The notes under the pieces were generated by a model that worked only from the letters and a program-made list of their open reading frames with translations, ran no database searches and was not told where the DNA came from. From an uncultured Phocaeicola sp. (GTDB taxonomy: Bacteria; Bacteroidota; Bacteroidia; Bacteroidales; Bacteroidaceae), in assembly GCA_944320815.1 (NCBI GenBank), contig CALUIZ010000022.1, forward strand, positions 1 to 52,602: 52,602 bases of DNA. The letters are read 5' to 3'. The position numbers and the translations under genes were made by a program. This document shows positions 8,601 to 15,648 of this stretch, one piece after another. Position 1 is the first letter of the stretch, and every line of letters begins with the position of its first letter.

Positions 8601-10027
8601 ATATTGCTGTCGTACACATTCTTCTCCTTCACATGTTCCAGTCTGGAATCATAGACATACATTCCTCCGTCACGCGTACATACAACCATCTCACCAGACT
8701 GAAGCTTGGATATCATCCTCACCGCATTTGAACGACTGAAATTCCTTTCACCGCCCGGGAACAAGCGCAACGTTCCTTCACTCAAGACCTCCAGCATCGA
8801 AACGCCGGCATATTCTCCACTCGTCCATATGTTTCCCGAACGGTCCACCATCAGCGACTGCATGTAGTCCGAACCTATCAAGCCCTCCGTACCGCCTGAA
8901 CGGGTATCAAAATGACAAAGTTCCTTTGAAGTGGCATCATAAGCGAAAAGTCCGTTTCCGTAAGTGGCAATCCAGATGATATTCCTCGAATCGCGCACGA
9001 CATAATACCGTTCCGTGTCAATATAATTCCGTCTGTCATCAGGAAGCAGAGAAAAACGTTTCACTTTTTCCGACTGGACATCAATCCAGACCAGCTTTCC
9101 CGTATTGTTATGAATCCAGGCATCTCCCTTATTGTCAACAAACACATTTGCACCGGGCATGTCATATTTAGCCGACACAGCCAACAACGCATTCTCGTCA
9201 AACCGGAAGCACAATGTTTTCTCTTCCGTAAACACCAGCCATTTCTCTTTCAGCAAAAGTTGGTCGGTAAAACGAAACGGTCCTTTTGCCGAAGCCACTT
9301 CCTGAAGTCCGCCACGCTGCTTGTCGTAAAGATAAAATTTACCTTCAGACGAAAAAAAATAGGTGCGTCCATTCCATGCCGCAATGCTCTGAAAATTCCC
9401 AGTCGATGCCACTTCATGCAAGGAGCTGCCATCCCAACAATACAGCCCTTTTCTGGTGGCCATCCATATCCATCCTTCCCCTCCTTTCGCCAACTGGTTT
9501 ATCTGATTTGAGCGCAAGCCGTTGTGCTTGTCAAAAGCGATTGACTTGAAACTTCTGTCATCCTGGTAACGAATCAAACGGCAACCGTCACGTTCACCAG
9601 ACAGCCAGACCTCCCTGTCATTGGCAAAATACACATGCCAATAATGGCGCATATACTCTCCACACCCCGTAAAATCCACAAAACAGTCACGTTTCAAATC
9701 ATAACACCCCACCAGTTCGCCGGAAGTCTGAATCCAAAGGAAACAGTTCTTGTCTTCCGTAAGTTTCTGGATACGGTGGTCAGGCAAAGAAATCCTGGAA
9801 TCCTTTTTCGGACGAAATGTGATGAAAGTATTTCCGTCGTATCTACTGAGACCATTCAGCGTCCCCATCCATATAAACCCTTTACTATCCTGAAGAATAT
9901 GTCTCACCGAGTTGTTCGCCAGTCCATCGGCAGTGGTCAGTCGCATGGAACGGACATCCACTTCTGCAAACAAGCTACAGAAAAATGACATATAAACGGA
10001 AAATACAACCAACAAACGTGTTTTCAT
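5699..10027 (-). CDS. Hybrid two-component system: sensor kinase, response regulator and AraC DNA-binding domain in one chain
   Basis: A 1442-residue HTCS regulator of the type controlling Bacteroides polysaccharide loci. Order: signal peptide or anchor (1-21); a periplasmic sensor of repeated two-component propeller motifs (for example GFIWMGTLNGLSRYDG) to about residue 760; a Y_Y_Y domain (about 780-850); one membrane helix (about 860-882); a HisKA domain with SHEFRTPLTLI and phospho-acceptor His913; a HATPase domain; a receiver with phospho-acceptor Asp1223 (ISDVLMPG); and an AraC-type helix-turn-helix (about 1320-1425). The sensor presumably binds an oligosaccharide in the periplasm, and the cytoplasmic end activates transcription. 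The adjacent GH28, rhamnose mutarotase and acetylesterase genes suggest a rhamnogalacturonan-derived ligand, which is inference. All catalytic motifs look intact. It has its own promoter at 10051-10082. Confidence 0.95.
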   Translation of the reverse strand: MKTRLLVVFSVYMSFFCSLFAEVDVRSMRLTTADGLANNSVRHILQDSKGFIWMGTLNGLSRYDGNTFITFRPKKDSRISLPDHRIQKLTEDKNCFLWIQTSGELVGCYDLKRDCFVDFTGCGEYMRHYWHVYFANDREVWLSGERDGCRLIRYQDDRSFKSIAFDKHNGLRSNQINQLAKGGEGWIWMATRKGLYCWDGSSLHEVASTGNFQSIAAWNGRTYFFSSEGKFYLYDKQRGGLQEVASAKGPFRFTDQLLLKEKWLVFTEEKTLCFRFDENALLAVSAKYDMPGANVFVDNKGDAWIHNNTGKLVWIDVQSEKVKRFSLLPDDRRNYIDTERYYVVRDSRNIIWIATYGNGLFAYDATSKELCHFDTRSGGTEGLIGSDYMQSLMVDRSGNIWTSGEYAGVSMLEVLSEGTLRLFPGGERNFSRSNAVRMISKLQSGEMVVCTRDGGMYVYDSRLEHVKEKNVYDSNIYSVAVDSAGVQWYASRTKGLKVGDRLYLHDSSDSSSLGSNQVFCLLKDRKNHMWVGTFGGGLALAIPGEKENEYTFRHFFTSNYAQKQIRTICEDSNGWIWIGTSGGVYVFDPERLIKDSDAYYAYTFEKGLLRSDEVRSIMSDGKGHVFIGESGFGFSVCSIDGRDYANLDFKRYGENNGLVSGMVQAFAPDHMGNVWITTEYGVSCFNPTKETFENYYFSASMLGDAYCENCCAVLDDGRLVFGTNYGLTIIDPRFVRHPYDNVTVTFTGLHLNGILTSPNDPDSPLVSSLAYSSDIRLAYYQNSFVVDFSTFNYSKPSGGKFSYMLENYDKRWSVPTALNFAAYKNLSPGTYFLHVKASNESGVWGQGESVLKIVVETPLWRTWWAYLLYFIALCAILYWVFCSVRDRNNLRNKIKVEEQLTEYKLVFFTNISHEFRTPLTLIQGALEKIHKLGCVPKEMAYSVKVMDKSTARLLRLINQLLEFRKMQNNKLALSLEETDVIAFLYEIYLSFKDAAESKKMDFRFISSVPSYRMYIDKGNIDKVAYNIVSNAFKYTPSGGRIEFVVTVDEAAGKLSIKVSDTGVGVPKEKQGELFKRFMQSSFSRNSVGVGLHLTNELVNVHKGTISFAENPGGGSIFTVTLPLDKSVYEEKDFLIANNVLLQEEEKAERHLADIVLKDESLEDGELPVVPLNKWKVLVVEDDNDVREFLKAEMEKYFELSVAADGESGLEYARNFDVDLIISDVLMPGCSGFELTKRLKNDFNTSHIPIILLTALDSEENHLKGVECGADAYIVKPFSVRLLLTRALKLIEQREKLKEKFAHDPNQTRPAVYSSDKDKTFVEKMFRVVQSQMENPQFTVDEFASMMGVGRSVFYRKVRGLTGYSPNEYIRVMRMKKAAELLVSAENLTVAQISYMVGINDPFYFSKCFKSQFGITPSAYQKGDHAGKKDDDMEEKGEEEEKE

Positions 10028-10050
10028 ATCTATCTATTTCGAATTGAACG

Positions 10051-10082
10051 CAAACTTATAAAAAAAGAATGCGCCGACCAAA
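10051..10082 (-). promoter_or_regulatory. Promoter for the hybrid regulator gene
   Basis: The reverse strand has TTTG at 10079-10082, a 20-bp spacer and TAAGTTTG at 10051-10058. It lies inside the terminator region of the upstream GH28 operon, so the regulator is expressed separately from the enzymes. Confidence 0.75.
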
Positions 10083-10100
10083 ACTTGGAACGCATTCTTT
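10060..10100 (-). terminator. Intrinsic terminator of the GH28 operon
   Basis: On the reverse strand the 10-bp stem AAAGAATGCG (arms 10091-10100 and 10064-10073) with a 17-nt loop is followed by a run of T (10060-10066). It ends the acetylesterase-mutarotase-GH28 transcript ahead of the regulator gene. Confidence 0.75.
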
Positions 10101-10130
10101 CTTTTTCTTTTACCGTTTGCAGCCCTCAAG

Positions 10131-11564
10131 TCATTGGGCTATCGCTTTATACAGCTTATCCAAATCAATACTGGGGTTCTTGTCGTTTTTCAGGACACCG
10201 ATCTTCACATTGTTTTCATAGTACCCCTCCACATTGTTCAGACGATTCACGAACTGCCGCACCGTATCAACCTGCACATTTTCCACATGCACATCACGTA
10301 TCGGTTCACGGACATCCCCCTTCAGTTCATACACGGCATCCGCCGATTTGCAGCGGATGTTGCTCATATGAATCCCCTTTATCCGGGTAATGCGGGTCTC
10401 GTAAGTAGGAACCAGATCTTTCCACTGATACAGCACCTCCGTGTCTATCTCGAAAACGCGCAACATGTCACCGGCCGTAATGTCATCCATATAAATGTTC
10501 TCAATGAAACCGCCACGGCGATGATTCGTCTTCAAGAAAAACAGCCGATGCACATTGTTCGGAGCTTTGCAGCCAGACATATACACATTACGCACTCCAC
10601 CAGATATTTCACTGCCTACCCCCAACAAAGTATGCCCCTTGAGAATCGTACAGTTACGAATGACTATATTCTCACAAGGTGAAGACAGTCTCCACGCATC
10701 CCGGTTACGTCCGGCCTTAATCACCACCGCATCATCCCCCTGGTCAAATATACAGTCCTCTATCAGGAAATTGCGACTCATTTCCAAGTCGATGCCGTCA
10801 TTGTTATGTCCATGAGCCTTTACATCCAGATTGCGCACCACACCACTGTTGCACATATACAGATGAATGGTCCAGAAAGGACTCTGGCGGATTTTAAACC
10901 CGTCGAGCAACACATTGCGGCAACGGTTGAAATGAATCAGATGCGGACGGAGATGATTCTCTCCGACAGCCATCTGCCTGTATTCCACCGGCACGTCAGT
11001 CGAGCCCATCGAATATAACCGCCGCAACGCGTCGAGATGTGCCTGCGGACGCTTGAACCATCCTTTCCATGTATCCATTACCGGAGCCAAAGTCCCCTCG
11101 CCCGTTATCGCCACATTCTCACACCCGAACGCATAAAGCAAAGGCGAATAGTTATAGCACTCCAGCCCTTCCCATGAAGTCATCACGGCAGGAAGATAAT
11201 CAGACGGATTGTCCGTAAACTTCAACACGGCTCCTTCCTCCAGATGCAGATTGACATTGTCCTTGAAATGGATAGGGCCGGTAAGCCATTCACCGGGCGG
11301 GACCACCACCCTGCCGCCGCCCGCACGGCTACATGCATCGACAGCTCTGGCGATTGCCCTTGTGTTCAGCGTCTCTCCTCCCTTCACCGCGCCGTATCGG
11401 GTTATCGGAAAATCTCTGTCAGGAAACACACACAAATAGACCGAATCCATCGGAAACGGAGCCTCCACCTGCACTTTCTCCGAAGTTACGGCAGAAGCTC
11501 CCGATACAGGCAGCCCCAACACGCAGACCGCAACCGCGAGCAGGGCACGTTTCTTCAATCCCAT
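10131..11564 (-). CDS. Glycoside hydrolase family 28 (polygalacturonase/rhamnogalacturonan hydrolase-like)
   Basis: A 477-residue exported protein with a signal peptide (1-25) and the right-handed beta-helix signature of GH28. The four family motifs are recognisable: HNNDGIDLE (Asp256; usual NTD), QGDDAVVIKAG (Asp277, Asp278), GHTLLGVGSE (His311; usual GHG) and FLKTN (Lys345; usual RIK). The three aspartates expected for inverting hydrolysis are all present. GH28 members cleave galacturonan or alpha-galacturonosyl-rhamnose links in pectin. The neighbours (acetylesterases, rhamnose mutarotase) favour a rhamnogalacturonan substrate. It is the last gene of a three-gene operon, 6 bp after rhaM. 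Confidence 0.92.
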   Translation of the reverse strand: MGLKKRALLAVAVCVLGLPVSGASAVTSEKVQVEAPFPMDSVYLCVFPDRDFPITRYGAVKGGETLNTRAIARAVDACSRAGGGRVVVPPGEWLTGPIHFKDNVNLHLEEGAVLKFTDNPSDYLPAVMTSWEGLECYNYSPLLYAFGCENVAITGEGTLAPVMDTWKGWFKRPQAHLDALRRLYSMGSTDVPVEYRQMAVGENHLRPHLIHFNRCRNVLLDGFKIRQSPFWTIHLYMCNSGVVRNLDVKAHGHNNDGIDLEMSRNFLIEDCIFDQGDDAVVIKAGRNRDAWRLSSPCENIVIRNCTILKGHTLLGVGSEISGGVRNVYMSGCKAPNNVHRLFFLKTNHRRGGFIENIYMDDITAGDMLRVFEIDTEVLYQWKDLVPTYETRITRIKGIHMSNIRCKSADAVYELKGDVREPIRDVHVENVQVDTVRQFVNRLNNVEGYYENNVKIGVLKNDKNPSIDLDKLYKAIAQ

Positions 11565-11570
11565 ATCCCG

Positions 11571-11885
11571 TCAATCCATGTGAAACACTTCCGGAAGCGG
11601 AATGGTCACAGGAGAATTGTCAGGATTCACCTCCATGATGTCCGCCATATAATCCCACCATTTCTGTACAATCGGATTGCCGCCCATATCCTGAGAAGAC
11701 TCTTCACCTCTGGTCTTCTGGCAAGCGAACAGGATATTCGTATCCTTGTCCCAATAAATAGAATAGTCATACACTCCATTCTCAGACAGCATCTTCTTCA
11801 GTTCCGGCCAGATGGCGGCATGGCGTCTTTCATACTCCTTTTCAAAGCCCGGCTTCAAAAACATCTTAAAAGCTTCACGTTTCAT
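11571..11885 (-). CDS. rhaM: L-rhamnose mutarotase
   Basis: A 104-residue protein, the same length as Escherichia coli RhaM, with a matching pattern: KREAFKMFLKPG at the start, ERRHAAIWPEL with the presumed catalytic His, YDYSIYWD, and a C-terminal PLPEVFHMD. It interconverts alpha and beta anomers of L-rhamnose in the cytoplasm and so feeds rhamnose isomerase. Its place between a GH28 gene and an acetylesterase gene ties the operon to rhamnose-containing pectin. No rhamnose isomerase or kinase is in the window. Confidence 0.93.
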   Translation of the reverse strand: MKREAFKMFLKPGFEKEYERRHAAIWPELKKMLSENGVYDYSIYWDKDTNILFACQKTRGEESSQDMGGNPIVQKWWDYMADIMEVNPDNSPVTIPLPEVFHMD

Positions 11886-11938
11886 TTCAAATCCTCCTTT
11901 TATTTTTTAATGACAGAACATCTGCAAAAGACAGACAT

Positions 11939-13585
11939 TCATTTCAAATAGTTCTTCAATGTGCAGTCAGTCTGCTTCAATCCGTCTGCAATGCTCTGCG
12001 CGTTCAAACGGGCACCTTCCAAGGAAGTGTGCGTATGGTCTCCACAGAAATAAGGAGCCACCATCTTCAACCCTTCTTCATAACCCAATTTCTGGAGCTT
12101 GTCTGCCGTAATCTTGTTCAGGTCTATGAAGCAGGCACCCGTAGCCATAGCCGCGTCGCGTGTCCATTTGCCGAACGAAGCCGTATTGCGCTGAATCTGG
12201 TTATTGTCCCACATATTGCGAGGCGTATGGCTCAACACAATAGGAATGGCCCCCTTTTCCTGAACGTCCATGATGAACTTGCGCAGATACCATCCGAACG
12301 TGTACACTACATTATATTTTCTGGTCGCCTCCATCAAGAACACTTTGCTCTCATCGCCAGAGCCAGGAAGTTCCGCACGCGCCTTTCCTGTATTGATAGC
12401 ACCGGCATCATTGTGCCCGAACTGAATCAACACATAATCGCCCGGCTGCAACGCGTCATACACCTTGTCCCAGCGTCCCTCTTCAAGATAAGTACGCGCG
12501 CTGCGTCCTGCCATGGCACAGTTCTCCACAGAGATTCTGTCCAGATCGAAAAGTTCAGCTATCACGCTTCCCCATCCCCAGGGGCCGTTTTCATCCTTGT
12601 CCTGATTGCGCACCGTACTGTCACCCACAGTAAACAGCACCGGACATCCCTTTTTCCGGCTCGCCCCCGTAACAGTATCCTTTTCCACCGGCTTCAAGTA
12701 TTCCGCCAGTTCCAGCCCCTTGCAGTTACGGATTCCTTCAGCGGCCGATTCCGCATTCACCCGCGCCCCGAACGTACTGGTATGGATACGGTCAAGATAG
12801 AACATATATTTTACCTTCTCTTTCCCGAATTTCTCAAACTTGCGCGCAGTTATCTCATTCAAGTCAATGAAAGGCACACGCTCTTTCTTCGCCACTTGCT
12901 TCGCCCACAAGCCGAAGGTATTGTTCACACGAGTGATGACGGTGCTGTCCTTGTCCTCCCATGCATTGCGGGGAGTCAGAGAGAAAAGAATCGGATGGGC
13001 ACCCTTCGCCTTTACTTCACGGACATAGCGGCGCATATATTCACCGTACGTGTAAACCGTCTCCTTCACTCCCGTTTCCTTGATTGTCACCTCAAGACTG
13101 TCCTTGCCGATACCCGGAATAGTGGCTCTCGCCCTTCCGCTGTCGTAGGGTCCATTGTCATTATGACCTAGTTCTATGATGACCCAGTCGCCCTTCTTCA
13201 CGCCTTTCAGCACGTCTTTCCACAGATGATTATAGAAAGTCCTGCTGCTGGTACCTCCAAGCGCATGATTCTCGACCGTAATCTTGTCTTCGTCAAAATA
13301 TTCATGGAAAAAATATCCCCAGCCCCACTGTCCGTTGTTTCCGTTACCGAGGGTTCCCGTACGCATGGTGGAGTTTCCTACCAGAAACAAGACCGGATTG
13401 TTTCCCTTACGGGTAGAGCCGGCAACCGGACGCGCCGTGTTTGCCTTGTTCAAACTGTCCAGAGTCAGGTCAACGACCTGGTTCACATCCTTCATCGGTG
13501 CCGCCACCTTGTGCTGGGCACTCAATTCCGCGCTCATGCCTGCCATTCCCAAAAACAGACAAGCCGCCAATACATTCTTTATCAT
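11939..13585 (-). CDS. Tandem-domain rhamnogalacturonan acetylesterase (two SGNH hydrolase domains)
   Basis: A 548-residue exported protein with a signal peptide (1-24) and two complete SGNH/GDSL esterase domains. Domain 1 has GNST (Ser72), GTSSRTF, LGHND (Asn142) and DRIH (Asp265, His268). Domain 2 has GDST (Ser323), GRSARTY, FGHND (Asn392) and DHTH (Asp516, His519). Both keep the Ser-Gly-Asn-His set, so both may be active. Rhamnogalacturonan acetylesterases remove acetyl groups from pectin galacturonate and open the backbone to GH28 enzymes. The duplication probably arose by internal tandem duplication, with the halves now clearly diverged. It is the first gene of the operon with rhaM and GH28; no clear consensus promoter was found upstream, which fits activator-dependent control by the neighbouring regulator. 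Confidence 0.9.
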   Translation of the reverse strand: MIKNVLAACLFLGMAGMSAELSAQHKVAAPMKDVNQVVDLTLDSLNKANTARPVAGSTRKGNNPVLFLVGNSTMRTGTLGNGNNGQWGWGYFFHEYFDEDKITVENHALGGTSSRTFYNHLWKDVLKGVKKGDWVIIELGHNDNGPYDSGRARATIPGIGKDSLEVTIKETGVKETVYTYGEYMRRYVREVKAKGAHPILFSLTPRNAWEDKDSTVITRVNNTFGLWAKQVAKKERVPFIDLNEITARKFEKFGKEKVKYMFYLDRIHTSTFGARVNAESAAEGIRNCKGLELAEYLKPVEKDTVTGASRKKGCPVLFTVGDSTVRNQDKDENGPWGWGSVIAELFDLDRISVENCAMAGRSARTYLEEGRWDKVYDALQPGDYVLIQFGHNDAGAINTGKARAELPGSGDESKVFLMEATRKYNVVYTFGWYLRKFIMDVQEKGAIPIVLSHTPRNMWDNNQIQRNTASFGKWTRDAAMATGACFIDLNKITADKLQKLGYEEGLKMVAPYFCGDHTHTSLEGARLNAQSIADGLKQTDCTLKNYLK

Positions 13586-13748
13586 AACCGTTATTTTGTT
13601 TTTTACAAATACCTTCCATCACATCAAGAAAGACAGAGGCATCTCCTATTTCTCAGCCAAAATTAAGGCATCCGAACAGAATTTAAAATAGAATATTGTG
13701 CATAAACACGGGTCAATCGTACAGAAGGCCCATTTATTCCGCTTCTCA

Positions 13749-13922
13749 CTATACAGGAAGCGCAAGCAACTGATACATCAGCGTGCACGCCATCCGCTCC
13801 TGACCGGCCGCACTGGGATGCGGCAAATCTGTCTCCTTGTCGGAAAAATAAAACTTCTGCACCTTCATATGATATGCACCGATGCAATAAATTTGTTCTG
13901 ACACAAAAATAAAGATTCCAGA
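13749..13922 (-). pseudogene. C-terminal remnant of an SGNH-type esterase (probable)
   Basis: An open reverse-strand frame of 57 codons lies between stop codons; an ATG at 13868 would start a 39-residue peptide. The translation contains FYFSDKETDLPHPSAAGQER, with the D-x-x-H-P-S-x-x-G block that supplies the catalytic Asp/His of SGNH/GDSL hydrolases, then a helix ending at a stop. No N-terminal part with GDS or GxND is present upstream, so this looks like the leftover tail of an esterase gene at a locus already rich in acetylesterases. The assignment rests on one motif. Confidence 0.45.
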
Positions 13923-14018
13923 CTACAAATGCAACCTGCCCATCGCCTTGTTTTCATGTTCTACACAAAAATCCATTCATCTGTACAAAAATTCATCCGT
14001 CCACCCCAATATGTAGCT

Positions 14019-14026
14019 TATCTTTG
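14019..14026 (+). promoter_or_regulatory. -7 promoter element for the second acetylesterase
   Basis: TATCTTTG matches TAnnTTTG exactly; no good -33 TTTG is seen, which is common for activator-dependent promoters. It overlaps a possible TTG start at 14024, so the ATG at 14051 is the real start. Confidence 0.65.
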
Positions 14027-14050
14027 CATTGTCAACAAAAAATCTATCAA

Positions 14051-15334
14051 ATGAAAACAAGACAACTTTCAAAACTTCTCGCACTGGCCGCGCTTATCGC
14101 CGGAAACGCTGCGGCACAAACCTATGAATTTGACTTCAGCGGAAAGAAAAAGACTGCTGAAGGAGTCATCAGAATCACTCCGGATTCCATCTTCCCTTGC
14201 ACGGGAGGGTACGGATACGATCTGCTTCCGGCTCCCGAAAAGAAAAGCGATTCCCCATTTTTCTTCTCAGTCAATGTCCCCGACGGGAATTATCTGGTAA
14301 CCGTAACTCTCGGAAGCAGACAAAAGGCCGGACTGACCACCGTAAGGGCAGAATCGCGCCGGCTCTTCCTTGAGAATATTCCTACGAAGAAAGGCGAACT
14401 GACTACCTATCAGTTTACTGTCAACAAGCGGAACACCGTCATCGAGGGGAAAGAAAAGGTGAGAATCAAACCGCGCGAACAGGGCAAGCTGAACTGGGAC
14501 GACAAACTGACTTTTGAATTCAACGGAGACACCCCATGTCTGCACAGCATCAAGATAGAAAAGGCGGACGGTGTTCCGACTGTCTTCCTTGCCGGAAACT
14601 CCACCGTAGTCGACCAGGACAACGAACCGTGGGCAAGCTGGGGACAAATGATAACCCGATTCTTCGACCAGCGCATATGTTTTGCCAATTATGCGGAAAG
14701 CGGTGAACGTGCGGACACTTTCATCAAGGCCGGAAGGCTCAAGAAAGCACTGAGCCAGATGAAAAAGGGGGACTATATGTTCATCGAGTTCGGGCACAAC
14801 GACCAGAAGCTGAAGGGACCCGGAAAGGGAGCCTACTATTTCTTCGCCACACAACTGAAAACTTTTGTAGACGAAGTAAGGGCAAAAGGCGGTATTCCGG
14901 TCTTCGTCACTCCCACGCAACGCCGCTCCTTCGATGCGAACGGGAAGATTCAGGAAACGCACGAGGACTACCCCGACGCAATGCGATGGGTGGCCCGCCG
15001 CGAGAACGTGCCTGTCATCGAACTGCACGACATGACCCGCACACTTTACGAGACACTGGGCATAGAGGCTTCAAAGAAAGCGTTTGTCCATTATCCGGCA
15101 GGCACATATCCGGGACAAGACAAACCTCTGGCCGACAACACACACTTCAACCCCTACGGTGCCTATGAAATAGCGAAATGTGTGATTGAAGGAATGAAAA
15201 AGCTGGACCTTCCATTTATAGCTTATCTGAGAAACGACTACCAGACATTCGACCCTGCCCATCCGGACGACGTGGACACGTTCAAATGGGACGAAAGTCC
15301 GTTTACGGAGGTTGAAAAGCCGGACGGAAACTGA
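14051..15334 (+). CDS. Rhamnogalacturonan acetylesterase with N-terminal beta-sandwich domain
   Basis: A 427-residue exported esterase. The signal peptide (1-22) is followed by a beta-sandwich-like domain (about 23-170) and an SGNH hydrolase domain (about 175-400). Catalytic blocks are GNST (Ser184), ESGERADTF, FGHND (Asn250) and DNTHF (Asp361, His364), as in rhamnogalacturonan acetylesterases of the YesT type. It probably removes acetyl groups from pectin in the periplasm or at the cell surface. It is transcribed divergently from the GH28 operon and ends at a shared terminator (15565-15606). The start was chosen because an upstream TTG lies within the -7 element. Confidence 0.9.
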   Translation: MKTRQLSKLLALAALIAGNAAAQTYEFDFSGKKKTAEGVIRITPDSIFPCTGGYGYDLLPAPEKKSDSPFFFSVNVPDGNYLVTVTLGSRQKAGLTTVRAESRRLFLENIPTKKGELTTYQFTVNKRNTVIEGKEKVRIKPREQGKLNWDDKLTFEFNGDTPCLHSIKIEKADGVPTVFLAGNSTVVDQDNEPWASWGQMITRFFDQRICFANYAESGERADTFIKAGRLKKALSQMKKGDYMFIEFGHNDQKLKGPGKGAYYFFATQLKTFVDEVRAKGGIPVFVTPTQRRSFDANGKIQETHEDYPDAMRWVARRENVPVIELHDMTRTLYETLGIEASKKAFVHYPAGTYPGQDKPLADNTHFNPYGAYEIAKCVIEGMKKLDLPFIAYLRNDYQTFDPAHPDDVDTFKWDESPFTEVEKPDGN

Positions 15335-15417
15335 AACAATTTTGAGGGTAAACAAGAAATGGACTTCCGCAAATGCACTTCATCACAGTGACTGCTAGCT
15401 TCATGCGACAATAATGA

Positions 15418-15555
15418 CATCTCCGGGAAGTCACTACTTATCAGTTCAGCTACGATTTTGACGAACTGGGAAATGTCGCCACATGGAATGTTATGAGCGA
15501 TGAAGACGCTTTCCGCGTACAGTTGGACTGGATTCCATACTCACCACAACAATGA
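15418..15555 (+). pseudogene. Unrecognised C-terminal gene fragment
   Basis: A 45-codon open frame starts directly after a stop codon and has no usable start. Its translation includes YQFSYDFDELGNVATWNVMS and ends in SPQQ, protein-like in composition and unlike the surrounding non-coding sequence. It looks like the tail of a lost gene. I do not recognise the family, and chance cannot be excluded. Confidence 0.3.
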
Positions 15556-15564
15556 ATATATAAA

Positions 15565-15606
15565 AAAGACAGCAGGTCATCCCAAGAAAAATGACCTGCT
15601 GTCTTT
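15565..15606. terminator. Bidirectional terminator between acetylesterase and porin genes
   Basis: A perfect 16-bp inverted repeat, AAAGACAGCAGGTCAT (15565-15580) with its complement (15591-15606), a 10-nt loop and A/T runs on both sides. It serves the convergent genes ending at 15334 (+) and 15649 (-). Confidence 0.9.
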
Positions 15607-15648
15607 ATCAGAACTGCCCGATATCCAAAGCAGAATACCCGCTTGTTT

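Larger units (their letters stand above)
13586..14050. other. Intergenic region between divergent acetylesterase genes
   Basis: This 465-bp stretch holds the control region of the minus-strand acetylesterase operon (no recognisable -7/-33 pair), a decayed minus-strand fragment (13749-13922), and the -7 element for the plus-strand acetylesterase (14019-14026). I see no other gene. Confidence 0.6.
15335..15648. other. Intergenic region with gene fragment and terminator
   Basis: This 314-bp stretch holds an unexplained open fragment (15418-15555) and a bidirectional terminator (15565-15606). No intact gene is visible. Confidence 0.6.

Noticed and set aside
12029..13171. Plus-strand open frame of 380 codons opposite the tandem acetylesterase
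   Set aside because: The opposite strand carries two complete SGNH domains; the plus-strand translation shows no domain.
14024..14050. TTG start that would extend the second acetylesterase by nine residues
   Set aside because: The TTG lies within the -7 promoter element TATCTTTG and would precede the transcript start; it also spoils the signal peptide.
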